NCBI GenBank assembly: GCA_950295325.1
Contig: OX485808.1
Location: 19,052,527-19,116,526, forward strand
From: Polytrichum commune
Lineage: Eukaryota; Streptophyta; Polytrichopsida; Polytrichales; Polytrichaceae
Reading direction: 5' to 3'
DNA length: 64,000 nt
The notes below the pieces were generated by a model that saw only the letters and a program-made list of their open reading frames with translations, was not told where the DNA came from and ran no database searches. Shown in pieces: positions 1 through 10,846 of this stretch. The position numbers and the translations under genes are program-made. Position 1 is the first letter of the stretch. Every line of letters begins with the position of its first letter.

Positions 1-935
1 CGCGCACCTCTCCATGAGGAGTGCCCGCAACACCATGGGCACAAGGGGGACCCCGGAGTGACACCCGGGACTTGTGGCGCCATTGGTGAGAGGGCCCAAG
101 TATTCTTAGTGTGGGTGAGGGCCCCGGGCGTTGAGAACGCCTCTCACCCATGGGGACTAAGAGTCATGAGGGTAAGGCCATAAGTTGTGAGTAGCTTATG
201 GCGGTGGAATTCTAGAATGCTAAGGAACACCTCAATCGGAGGTGCTAGCTAGGAGATATGGCCATTTGAGTGGGGCGCTGTCCCGGGACAGCACCCTGGG
301 ACAGCAGTGACCTGGGAGTGGTGCCCGGGACTGCCAAGATTTGAAGAGCCATAACTTCCTCAATACTTGCCCGAATGAGGCAAGTGAGGGGTCCATCGGC
401 ATCTACGCAAAGAGTAGGTGACGATAGAGTGGTCGCTTGAGAGCATCTGACATCATATGTAGAAGTTATTGTGGTCTGAAGCTGCTGGGGGGGTTCCAGC
501 CCCAGCGGCTAAGGAAAAATGTCCACTTGGCCCCAACCCTTGTAGAGAGACAAAAGGATACTTGATGGTGGGGTAGGGGCCCCGCCCAAAGTCCTAGAGG
601 CTTATATGGGTGAGGCGGCTTAGCCGACCGACCCCCCCGGAGCATACTTGGCAATGTGCTCCGGGTAGTTGTAGTGTTGTTTTGGCAACACGATGATCAA
701 CTCAAGAGTGGACTTCCATGGATGGAAGTCCACCTTAGCCATTGGCTACCTATTAAGGGGAGAGTCCCGAATGCATGTGTAGGAGGGTTTGGTGACCTAG
801 CCATGAGTTTGAAGGTCCACGGTTTTGGGAGCTAACCATGCATGTGCGTGGGATGTGCAGGTTAGCGCTCGTGGCACTTGCTAGGTTGGAAAGGCGGTCA
901 AGCTAAGTGAAGGAAAACTAGCAAGGGTTGCGACA
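1..935 (-). mobile_element. LTR of family 1, cut by the window edge
   Basis: This is the same LTR as at 1210-2183, in inverted orientation. It lacks only its first three bases (TGT) because the window starts inside it, and it ends with TTGCGACA at 935. It carries the family's internal palindrome at 273-296 with one mismatch. It may be a solo LTR or the end of a longer element; the left flank is outside the window. Apparent reading frames in it are not genes. Confidence 0.85.
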
Positions 936-1209
936 TAGGACCAACGCCAATCCAAGGGTATGGATAATGACGGATTGCTCTACAACCAACTAGCGTGGCG
1001 AACGTCATCCCAAGGAACTGTAGGTTGGGTGCAATGTGAGCCCCATCCTTAATCGCCTCTGATGGTTGGCCATCAGATTCCACAGAATTAATTTCACCGC
1101 CTCATATCGATTGCGTCTCTAAGCCATAACTCCTCATCTTCCATTTGGGCAGGCACAAGATGATGAAAACCACACATGATCATTCAGTACGATTGGTAGA
1201 AGCACCAAG
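936..1209 (-). other. 3' flank of the host Gypsy element, no gene seen
   Basis: This stretch lies between two family 1 LTRs. Read on the minus strand it continues directly from the PHD-finger coding region at 2184-2641 once the solo LTR is removed. A stop follows within a few codons of the junction, so it is probably the 3' untranslated region or the LTR of the Gypsy element. I see no conserved domain. Confidence 0.45.
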
Positions 1210-2183
1210 TGTCGCAACCCTTGCTAGCCCCCTTAACAATCTTGCTAACTTTCAATTCTAGCAAAGGTTACGAGTGGCTAACCCTTCGCATACCGCCATG
1301 CTAATGGTTAGCTCCTCTCACCCCGGACCTTGTAGTTCATAGAAGGGGAACCAACCCTCCTACTTTGCTTTCGGGACTCATCCCTTAATCGGTAACCAAT
1401 CCTTAGATGTGGACTTCCATCCATGGAAGTCCAATCTTATGTTGATCATCGTGTTGCCGGAGCAACACTACAACAACCCGAACCATACTAGGCAACTATG
1501 GCCTCACATTAGGCAAATGCCAATGGAGGCCGTGCCGTTCGGCCTCGGGTGGGTGAGGCCACACCACCTCACCCATATAAGCCTCTAGGACTTCACGCGG
1601 GGCCCCTACCCCACCGTCAACCAACCTCTTGTCTTTCTACCAAGAGTTGGGGCCAAGTGGACATTTTCCTTTAGCTGCTGGGCCTAGAACCCCCCCGCAG
1701 CTTCAGACCATCATAACTTCCTTGTATGATGTCTGATCATAACAACCAACCACTCCATCTTCATCTACGCGTCATGTAGATGCCGATGGACTCCTCACTT
1801 GCCCCATTCGGGCAAGTATTGAGGAAGTTATGCCTGTTTGAACCTTGGCAGTCCCGGGAATCACTCCCAGGCACTGCTGTACCAGGGCGCTGTCCCGGGA
1901 CAGCGCCCCACTCAAATGGCCATAACTCCTAGCTCACACCTCCGATTGAGGTGTTCTTGAGCTTTCTAGAATCACCACGCCATGAGCTACGCATAGCTTA
2001 TGGCCTTACCCTTGTGCCTCCTAGTCTCCGTGGGTGGGAGGCGTTCCCAACGCCCGGGGCCCTCACCCACACTAGGATCACTTGGGCCCTTTCACCAACG
2101 GCGCCACAAGTCCCGGGTGTCACTCCGGGGTCCCCCTTGTGCCCATGGTGTTTCGGGCACTCCTCATGGAGAGGTGCGCGACA
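1210..2183 (+). mobile_element. Solo LTR, family 1 (974 bp)
   Basis: It starts TGTCGCAACC and ends GGTGCGCGACA, giving TG...CA termini. It is flanked by a perfect 5-bp duplication, CCAAG, at 1205-1209 and 2184-2188. There is no internal region, so it is a solo LTR left by LTR-LTR recombination. A TATAAG box candidate occurs in this orientation, which is why I call it plus. The internal 24-bp palindrome is at 1885-1908. It interrupts the 3' end of the Gypsy element. Confidence 0.93.
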
Positions 2184-2641
2184 CCAAGTACCGAAGATCC
2201 TCGACAGCGAGGACAACTCCACTGTCCAGATGGTAGAGAAGTCAAGGGTGGCCTCAAGCATGCCATGTGCCAACCACGTTGACATTGATCACACAAGAGC
2301 ATAGTAACCGCTTCTTTCTTCTCTCCACACACAAAACATGGAAGACCCTCTGGCACGACGGCCAGTTCAGGATGAACTGTACCCTCAATGGGTAGATGAT
2401 ATGGGGCACAGTTTTTGGAATGCTCGCGACATTCCCTACCATCATTGCCTTCCAACAACAACAAACCACTCAGCAACACCTCCTTCACCCGAAGGATAGT
2501 GCGCCCCGCCCTGACATCCAATGTCGTAGGCGCCTTGCGTTGGAGATAAACATAATCCCCTTGCCGGAATCTCCGCAACTGAGGTTGGTAAGCACCACTG
2601 CGAATGCGTGCATAACGCAATGTGTCACGGTGCTGAGCAAT
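2184..2641 (-). pseudogene. Gypsy polyprotein C-terminus with PHD finger
   Basis: Read on the minus strand, this is the tail of a Ty3/Gypsy integrase polyprotein. A segment reading AQHRDTLRYARIRSGAYQP leads into a GDYVYLQRK segment, the usual region after the integrase core. A PHD zinc finger follows, with the spacing C-x2-C, C-x2-C, H-x2-C and C-x2-C (CFVCGEK, LLCDQCQRGWHMAC, WSCPRC). PHD fingers read histone tails, so the domain may guide integration to particular chromatin; that role is inferred. The frame is open over this stretch. The upstream coding sequence is displaced by the LTR at 2642-5904 and continues at 5905. The solo LTR at 1210-2183 cuts the end of the protein just after the PHD finger. 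Confidence 0.8.
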
Positions 2642-2992
2642 TGTCGCACCCCTTGCTAGCCCCCCTTGACAATCTTGCCAATTTTCAATTCTAGCAAAGG
2701 TTACGAGCGCTAACCATTCGCATTCCGCCATGCTAATGGTTAACTCCTCCTACCCCGGACCATATAATTAAAAGGAGGGGAACCAACCTTCGTACTTTGC
2801 TTTCGGGACTCACCCCTTAATCGGTAACCAATTCCCAAATGTGGACTTCCATCCATGGAAGTCCAATCCCATGTTAATCATCGCGTTGCCGGAGCAACAC
2901 TACAACAACCCGAACCATACTAGGCAACTATGGCCTCACAATAGGCCAAAGACCATGGAGGCCGTGCCGTTCGGCCTCGGGTGGGTGAGGCA

Positions 2993-5154
2993 TGTTCAGT
3001 AGCAACATTGCAGAAGAAGAAAAGAGACACATCGACATTCAAACGGCACTTAATCAACGAGCATGCAACTTGACAAGAAGGATTCATGGAGAAAGAGAAG
3101 AGCAACACCGAAGAAAAACGCCGAAGAAGCTTTCGACCATAGAGCTCGGCCACGGCCTTAGGGTCCCTTTCCCACGGCTTTACACACCTTACGCGCGGTT
3201 ATAGGTCCTAGTACCCACGGCAATGGGTACTCAGCGGGTTTATGAAGGAAACTTAGGACTTAAGAATAAAAGGACACTAAGTAAGCATGTAAGGACTTAT
3301 AGGGGAAATATATAGGGGTATATAGGGGATTATTAGAGAAGCATATTATGACTTATAGGAAGAATATATGAGGACATATAGGGTATAAGATTTTGAGGAT
3401 CAATGACTATGTGAGAAGACATTAGGAATATAAGATTTTGAGGATCAACGATTATGATAAGAGGCATTATGACGGAGTATATAGGAATGTGGCAATTTTA
3501 AGAACATGATATTAAATGTAGAACAATTTTGAAGATGCATTATGAGCATATAGAACAAAGATAGATTTTACTAGTATGTTTTTAATACAAACCATTTAGA
3601 ATCAATCAATTATGAAGACTTGATTGGATTCTCAAAAGAATTACAATGTAGCCACGACAAAGATATAGTAAAATCTTCATACTACGAACATTAGGGTAGT
3701 GAAACGGTTATAACCGTTTAAGATATAAATCATCTACATATATTGAAGATAGATAGCTATTTAGAAAAGTGGAGATCACAACCACTCTTAATATAGATTT
3801 TAGATTAGGAAGAAAAGACTATATAAGGGAAGAAAATTAGGAGACTTACACCTCATTTTCTACACAACGAAGTTATCTTAAATTTGAATGTCAAGAATCA
3901 CTTGAAGCTTTTGTAACTCTCCTCTCGAGGAACTTTTGCAATACACTTATCTTTTCTACAATATGAGTGATCTCTCTTACCTCTCCCTCTCAATTTGAAC
4001 TACGAGTCGTCAATGGTACTTTGTAGCTTAAGTGATTGATCAACCGAGAGTAGAGTAGATTGAGTAGACTCTTTTGAGAAAGAACTCAAAAGATAGTGTG
4101 AGGGTGAAAACAAAGCGCTCAAGACAATTTGGAGAATCAATGGAACTTTGAGAGAGATTGATATGAGAAAGCAATTGTCAATTTATACAACTTGAGTGAA
4201 GGAAGCACGATTATCTTTCAAAGCGGAACTTATCATTGATCTCCTCAAAAGGGAATTATAAATATATATGTGATTGAATGCTTGAAGAATTATATTGCAT
4301 GAATGATTAAAGTGAAACCTCTTAACGATTACAAACTCCTTCAAAAGAGGAGGAGCTTATTATTATAACTACATAATCGACTTATAAGTATTATACATAT
4401 TATCCTACATATTGATTGTTGAACTTATGATTGACAAGAATGATGAAGACATTAATTCACATCAAAGTTTGAATACATATGAATGAAGTAATATTGATAT
4501 AAGATAATCTACTTATTACATTTGTTATTGAACCTCTTTCCTTTAAGATACTTTGTGAGTTGTTGGATGTCATTAACAATTGAAGAAGAGTTCTTTTCTC
4601 TTGAGTAAATCTCAAGAGTATTATAATTATTTCTCGTCATCAAAACACTTTGAAGTTAAACGTGACATTGCAAAACAATTAATGAAGTGCTCATGAACTT
4701 ATAACTACCATATGTATATTTGTCAAAGTTACAATGTTATAAGTAGTAACACTTGAGCTTAAAAATGAAGACTCAAGAATATGAGATCTTCTTCGTCATT
4801 ATAAGATGACTATCATTTAGGTGATTGATGTTATGAACTACGAATCTTAAGAATTCATACAACTTATTGAAACTATATTGTTATCATGCATATTATACAC
4901 CTCTTGAAACCTTTTCTAATCTAATGATTCTTATTATCGATGATGCCTTACATTGAGGGTGAGAATTAAGATTATGAGATTGTGTTCACTCCAATAATAT
5001 ATTCATATCATAAGGAGAAGAGAAGAATTATTAATTAGAGGACCGAACATATTAATGAGGCACGGTAGTTCTCAAGCGAATATAAATTTACGTGATGTCT
5101 CACCGTGAGTCTTCTTGAACTAAATTACAAAGGAACGACCCACGGGGTGCATCA
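2993..5154 (+). mobile_element. Solo LTR, family 2 (2162 bp), nested
   Basis: This AT-rich element starts TGTTCAG and ends GGGGTGCATCA. It is closely related to 10847-13075 along its whole length. Its flanks AGGCA (left) and AGGCC (right) fit a 5-bp target duplication with one later change. It is inserted in the family 1 LTR and is therefore younger than it. No protein-coding region is visible. It could instead be a terminal-repeat-free non-autonomous element, but the TG...CA ends and a second copy with a perfect 5-bp duplication favour an LTR. Confidence 0.85.
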
Positions 5155-5782
5155 AGGCCACACCACCTCACCCATATAAGCCTCTAGGACTCTACACGGG
5201 GCCCCTACCCCACCATCAAGAAACCTCTTGTCTCTCTACCAAGAGTTGGGGCCAAGTGTACACTTTCCTTTAGCTGCTGGGCCTAGAACCCCCCAGCAGC
5301 TTCAGACCATCATAACTTCCTTGTATGATGTTTGATCATAACAACCAACCACTCCATCTTCATCTACGCTTCACGTATATGCCGATGGATTCCTCACTTG
5401 CCCCATTCGGGCAAGTATTGAGGAAGTTATGCCTGTTTGAACCTTTGCAGTCCCGGGAATCTCTCCCAGGCACTGCTGTACCAGGGCGCTGTCCCGGGAC
5501 AGCGCCCCACTCAAATGGCCATAACTCCTAGCTCACACCTCCGATTGAGGTGATCTTGAGCATTCTAGAATCACCACGCCATGAGCTACGCATAGCTTAT
5601 GGCCTTACCCTCATGCCTCCTAGTCTCCGTGGGTGGGAGGCGTTCCCAACGCCCGGGGCCCTCACCCACACTAGGATCACTTGGGCCCTCTCACCAATGG
5701 CGCCACAAGTCCCGGGTATCACTCCAGGGTCCCCCTTGTGCCCATGGTGTTTCGGGCACTCCTCATGGAGAGGTGCGCGACA

Positions 5783-5904
5783 CTCACGCACACTAGGATC
5801 ACTTGGGCCCTCTCACCAACGGCGCCACAAGTCCCGGGTGTCACTCCGAGGTCCCCCTTGTGCCCATGATGTTTCGGGCACTCCTTATGGAGAGGTGCGC
5901 GACA
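5783..5904 (+). repeat. Partial duplication of the LTR 3' end
   Basis: This 122-bp segment repeats the LTR end from the CTCACNCACACTAGGATC point to the GCGACA terminus. The LTR therefore has two consecutive 3' ends, at 5782 and 5904. The target duplication fits the outer end, so the duplication was probably present at integration or arose by unequal exchange without losing the flank. Confidence 0.8.
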
Positions 5905-6003
5905 TCAATGGACAAATTCTCCATGGCCATAGGCATGGCCCTCTGGAAGAATTGGGCCCGCTCCTGCAAACACTCTGCCCAAATGTTTGGGTCATCCAAG
6001 TCC
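5905..6003 (-). pseudogene. Gypsy integrase C-terminal fragment
   Basis: The minus strand reads LDLDDPNIWAECLQERAQ and then QRAMPMAMENLSI. This joins seamlessly to the IAQHRDTLRYARIR segment at 2641 when the LTR is removed. Upstream it joins to the KKLAPVVDL segment that ends at 29020-29028 when the MULE is removed. Bases 5995-6003 are the left copy of the 9-bp MULE target duplication. Confidence 0.8.
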
Positions 6004-6046
6004 AGGACGACACTCCTATGTGAGCGTAGAGCGGAGAGCGGAGAGC
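6004..6046 (+). repeat. Left terminal inverted repeat of MULE 1
   Basis: The shared inverted motif GTGAGCGTAGAGCGG begins at 6020 and is followed by two GGAGAGC steps. It pairs with the right end at about 28976-29004. The first 16 bp do not match the right end well. Confidence 0.7.
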
Positions 6047-6465
6047 AAATAAAAATAGCAAACTTGATAGACTAAAATAAAGTTTTTTAAAAATAGACAG
6101 GAATATACATGGAATATTCCACGATTCTACCAAAAATAGTAAAAAATTTGGACCTATATCTGTGGGATGTATAGGTCCTAAAATAAAAATAAAAGGCCCT
6201 GAATTTGAAATGGTCTCATTAAGTTTGGAAATCGTGAGGTCGTTAATTATTAAAACCAAGGATGATTACAAGAAAAAATCAATGAAAATGAATTTTCTGA
6301 GATTGGTATAATTGAAGAATGAGTCAATCAAAATAATCAACTTGCTTCGTTTTTATTCCATCACTTTTTTCTTTGTCCTATATGTGAGTCAACTCTATAG
6401 CTTGGATTGCAGCAATTATTATTTTTGGCCGAATAGATTATAAATTGAACTCATACCCAACATGA

Positions 6466-6954
6466 TTGTATATACAATTGCACACAATGGGAGATGAGAG
6501 AGACATGTTTGCTGGACTAAGATGGGAGAAGGAAATTAAAAGTCTAGGAGATCCTCATATTCCCTTTAATCCATCGCCGGAATTTGAGTTTGCTGCTGGA
6601 AATCGAAGTAGTGATGACTACGAACTGACTCCATTTTTGCAGTCTACACAAGCATGGAGGTGGAGGGTGCAGGAGGAGCAGAAACAATATGAGAAAAATG
6701 AAAAGAGGCATGCAGATGTGCCGGAGAAGGACGCTGATATGGATGAAGACAAACTGAGCGAAACGGAGCAGGAGGTGAAGGTGGTAGGCGAATCTTCGAA
6801 GTCTCTTTCATTTCGCGAAAGGATGAGAGGATTGTCGCCGCATCGTCGTCCGCTGAAGGATCGAATGAGAGATAAAACAGTTTCTTATATTGATTTGGTT
6901 AGACCGGGTCCACCTCCCTCGGAATCATCCAAGAAGTATGCAAAACAGAAATAG
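6466..6954 (+). CDS. Unknown charged protein, 162 aa
   Basis: This is an uninterrupted frame with ATG at 6466 (a second ATG at 6487 could be the real start, giving MGDERD). The product is hydrophilic. The middle is acidic (EKDADMDEDKLSETEQE). The C-terminal half is basic, with RERMRGLSPHRRPLKDRMRD, and ends in lysines. There is no signal peptide or membrane segment and no family I recognise. It lies between the left MULE end and the 3' end of the MULE transposase, convergent with it. It may be an accessory protein of the element, an exon of a longer gene, or chance. Confidence 0.4.
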   Translation: MYIQLHTMGDERDMFAGLRWEKEIKSLGDPHIPFNPSPEFEFAAGNRSSDDYELTPFLQSTQAWRWRVQEEQKQYEKNEKRHADVPEKDADMDEDKLSETEQEVKVVGESSKSLSFRERMRGLSPHRRPLKDRMRDKTVSYIDLVRPGPPPSESSKKYAKQK

Positions 6955-7115
6955 AGTTGATAGACATAGGAAGCAATGTAATACAAAATTTTGAAGTAAA
7001 TAAAAACAATCCAAGAGATTATATATTTATTATATCAATCAATTATGAGTTCACAAGAGGTCCAAAAATGGACACATATATCATAGTCTAATGTAGTGCT
7101 AGGCTGAATGGAATT

Positions 7116-10100
7116 CTAGGAAGTAGATTGTATCAAGAGGCCTCCCTCTAGGATGAGTTTGACTTCATTGAAGCTAAAGGTAGGGGCGTGTATGACCAAA
7201 TCAACTTCAGGGTCTGCATTAGACACCTTAACAAATATGAAGCACAAGTGTTTGCAATGGAGGAACGAATTTCGTTTGCGACCAAACTTTGATATCATAT
7301 CCTTGAAGGCCGGGCAATTACACTCGGGCAGGGAACTGACTGTCAGTTGGTAAATAGATTGTGTAGGTGCAGGTTTGGATTGCAACGTGAGCACGCAACC
7401 AAATCCAGGGCGTGGAATCATGGTGACCTTCAAAATTGTCCCGTCCATAGCTCGTGCAGATGTGACCATCTGCATTTGTTTTGTTGACGGTGCAGTAGCA
7501 GAACGTCTCGTAGACTTGGACTGCTTGGATGAAGGATAAGAGTCGGGGTTGGCAGGAACATCTACTCCGGAGAGGTCCAGGGGAGGAGCTGAAATGTTGA
7601 AGAGGCGAGTGGGCGCGATGCGTTCTTTCTACGGGAGCTGGAAACCTGCATTTTCAAGCTTCAGGATCTCCGGACAAATGAGGTTGGTACCAATCTTGAC
7701 AGGCCACACGGGAGGAATCGGAGGTCGTTCTTGGTCAGCAGAGAATTTGTCGACCCACTTGCGTCGTGAACCTTTGAGACAACACTCAATGTCGTCGGGG
7801 CAAAAAAAGAACTTCTCGACCTTAGGTGCTGTGAATTTGTAATAGTTCCAAACTCCAAGGTATGCTGGTGCAGGGGTGCTCTTGGAGTTGGAGACAATTT
7901 TGGCAGTGCATTTCTTCTTGGTGATAGCATGCATGGCCCAACATGCCTTTGAGGAATTGTAAGGAACACGAGCAATATGCCAGAGCTTCTCGTCCACTTC
8001 AGATTCTTGGACAGCAGTGACACGGCGAAAATCAAGACCAATGGGAGGGGGTGGGGGAACCTCGAGCACAGACGGAGAGGACTCCTCAACGATGGTAGGA
8101 AGAGGTGAAACATGAGACCTTGTGGTTCTTTGAGCGACACGAGGGCGAGAGAAGTTGAGGGTGTCGGGGCGGTGGGTCTCATCGTCAGCTCCAATGGGGG
8201 TGTCAGGCTTGCGTTTCTGCGAGCCGAAGACCTCGGCACCCTCGAGGTGGGGACTACGAGTACAAAAATCGTCCACACCTTCAAAGTCAAGAACCTTCTG
8301 TAGAACTGCGGGGTCACCGGTACGTTGAGCATGACATTGTGCGCATCGAAGCTTGAGTTCTTCTTTAGTAGGGCCACCACCTCCAGCGCCACCCTTTAGA
8401 AATTGATGGTAAGCCACGACTTGGAGGAAGGCTCGAATGTAGTCATCCATAGTGGCCACATAAAGATCGCCACCTTTGTTGCTGGACGCTTGAAACCATT
8501 TGTTGTGAATAGATTCGGCGAGGTTGCAATTGGGCATTTCTACGAATTCCTCTGCGGTCCTGATTTTCTCTTGCAAAATGGAATGGCAATATAAGAAATA
8601 AGCAAAGAACCAGAAAAAACAAAAAACAAACAAACAAAACAGTAATAAGAATAAAGACGCACCAATTCCATGAAGCCACCCCATTGTCGATATCGAAAGT
8701 GCCAGTAGGCCAGCCAAAGTTGAAGGTGTTTCAACCCCTCCTCGGAGGTGCACTTCGAAGAAGCCCACCAGGCCTTGATGGCGAGGTACCTTGTTTCCGC
8801 CTCGAGCATAGAGGATGCGTCGCGATACTGGAGGCAGAGACGCTTGTGTTGGTCCTGCAAATCGTGTTTGATATACAGTTTGGTGTGTTTCTCCAAAGAC
8901 TGGGTCCAATGGAAGTAGCAGGTTCTCTCGCGTCCATCGATGGGAACCTTAGGATCTCCAGACCCGTAGACAATCCTGACAGCATTCCAATTAGCTTGCG
9001 CACTATCAGCCATGAATCCTTTGAAGTGAGGCTTGGGAATTCCATGCCTAGCCATCACGTGGTTGAGATTGTGCCAAAAAAACACTTGCGCATCCTTGTC
9101 CTCCGATTGGAAGTCGCAGCAAGCAATAGTCATGATGCGCTGGTAGGTCCTGTCGTAAACGTGGCAGGCCATGGTGGTCCACTTGGCGACGCGTTTGACA
9201 TGGTCGGACATGATCCAAGCATGCTCGAGATCTCCGCCAGGTTGCATGCGTTTAACCAAGTCTACCCCACTTCCAGGGCCGACCTCGGACATCTTGAAAA
9301 CGAAAACTTTGTCCGTATCGTCACCTTGTCCTGGGAATTGATTCCGCTGGACATAGGCCCAGGTGCTGACACCTCTAAGTTTGGCGATTCCATCCATAAC
9401 TCCTAATCTACGTAAGTATTTGAAGGTGGTAACCTTGTTTCGCAGGTGGGGGGAATTCAACTCCTTGCAACGATAAAAAACGGGCTCAAATTCTTTCAAG
9501 GAAAGGAGTTGATGAGGATCAGTATCATTGCGGAGGAGGAACTCACCCACAAGGTCCTTGCTGGCCTCAAGAACAATTTTGCTATGAGTGGCTTGGGGCG
9601 TTCACTCGACGTGCTCCTCGATAAGGGCGTCGATGCGCTTGCGACTATCTCTGCAGTTGCTGACTTTGACCGGGTGGCGATGGTTACCCAGATGAATGCA
9701 CGCACGCTGAGTGGTACCATTGCCGTGGACGTAGAAGATTTTGGCATGGCATGGGGCAATGCACTTGGGAGGCTCCTTACAGATTCTGCAAATAAGAGTG
9801 GAGCCCAAAGGAAAAGGGCCACCAACGGTAAACGGCTCCTTTGTGAAGCCGTCGAAATCAGTATCATTGACAGTGGAGGTACGATGAGCACGTTGAAGGT
9901 AGTCGCAAGTAGGATTATGACACTCCAGGTGGCCAACGCAGGTGGACGAACGAAAAGCAAGGCCCAAGTCATTGCTAATGTTGGTGGTTTGGGTTTTGGT
10001 CCAGACATGGCCGTCATAGCGTTTACCCATGCCGTCCATGGATTTGGCCTTCGTATGAAATGACGAGACGCCTACTGGGGGGAGGACAAACATACAATTC

Positions 10101-10774
10101 CCATCAAAGCGAGGAGGCAGGAAATTGACCACCTCAATGTGTAAGGTGTCATAATCTAGCTTTTTAAGGATGTTTTTCCTACCGGGCATCGAAGCAAGTT
10201 TACGTAGACATTGAAGAATGGAAATGGGGGGTTTGGCAGGGGATTGAGGAAGAGGAGACACAAGAGGCGGGGTAACAAAGGGGGAACGGAGGGAGGATGG
10301 GGATGGCTTGTGAATGGGAGTGGATACAGGGGGATCATCACCATCGGAGGAATCAAAAAGATGGATGACAGTGTGTATACCGGGTTCAATCTTAACTTTG
10401 ACCAGGGGAGGAGTGTTGAAAGTGGAAGCAGAGGAATGGAGAGGGGTACGGAATTTTGTGGATACATTCGTGGAAGGACTTGGGAGTCCGTACACCCTGT
10501 ATTTACCAGCGCAGAGTTCCCACGTTGAGGATCCGTTGTCGGCAACCCTAGGAATCTCACGCATGGTCAATGACAACAAAGAAGTAGCAGTATCATAAAT
10601 CTCGCGTTCGACCCATATAGTACTATCTTGTAATGAAAACCTGAGACTAAGGAGAAGAGAAGAGACAGAAGCAAAACCATTTGCATCTACGAGGAAAAGA
10701 ATAGGGATTCCGATGCCATTGGCACGGAGCTCAACCATGTCTGACACAGAGGGCACAGTGGATGAGGAAGCCAT
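7116..10774 (-). pseudogene. MULE-type DDE transposase with SWIM zinc finger
   Basis: This is the transposase gene of MULE 1, ATG at 10774-10772. Its middle part carries a DDE-type core, with MADSAQANW in the position of the second catalytic region and a CYFHW motif after it, as in MULE transposases. The C-terminus has a SWIM zinc finger (CNCPAFKD, then HCKHLC). The N-terminal half contains a Cys/His region (CHNPTCDYLQRAH, CRICKEPPKC) likely to bind DNA. One intron fits at 8568-8662, with exon ends reading MEL then KIRTAEEF. Two in-frame stops break the gene: TGA at 9602-9604 and TAG at 7626-7628. Each is one C-to-T change from CGA or CAG, and the frame is otherwise kept. It is therefore probably inactive unless the stops are allelic. 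It could have mobilised this element. Confidence 0.75.
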
Positions 10775-10846
10775 GGGGATATAGAGAGGGCACAGTAAAA
10801 GGGGTCATGTAAGGGAACTTAAACCCTAGGCATCGGGAAACCCTAA

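Larger units (their letters stand above)
2642..5904 (+). mobile_element. Solo LTR, family 1, with nested LTR and end duplication
   Basis: The LTR starts TGTCGCACCCC at 2642 and resumes after a nested insertion (2993-5154) to end GCGACA at 5782. Removing the insert and its 5-bp target copy leaves 974 bp, the family length. A further 122 bp (5783-5904) repeats the last part of the LTR. The flanks are GCAAT (2637-2641) and TCAAT (5905-5909), a 5-bp target copy with one change lying outside the duplication. It sits inside the integrase coding region of the Gypsy element, between codons of the IAQHRD segment. Confidence 0.88.

Noticed and set aside
1951-2304. 117-aa ORF MFLSFLESPRHELRIAYG and its copies at 5550, 24585 and 38284
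   Set aside because: Identical frames recur in every family 1 LTR copy and run off the LTR edge. They are LTR sequence, not genes.
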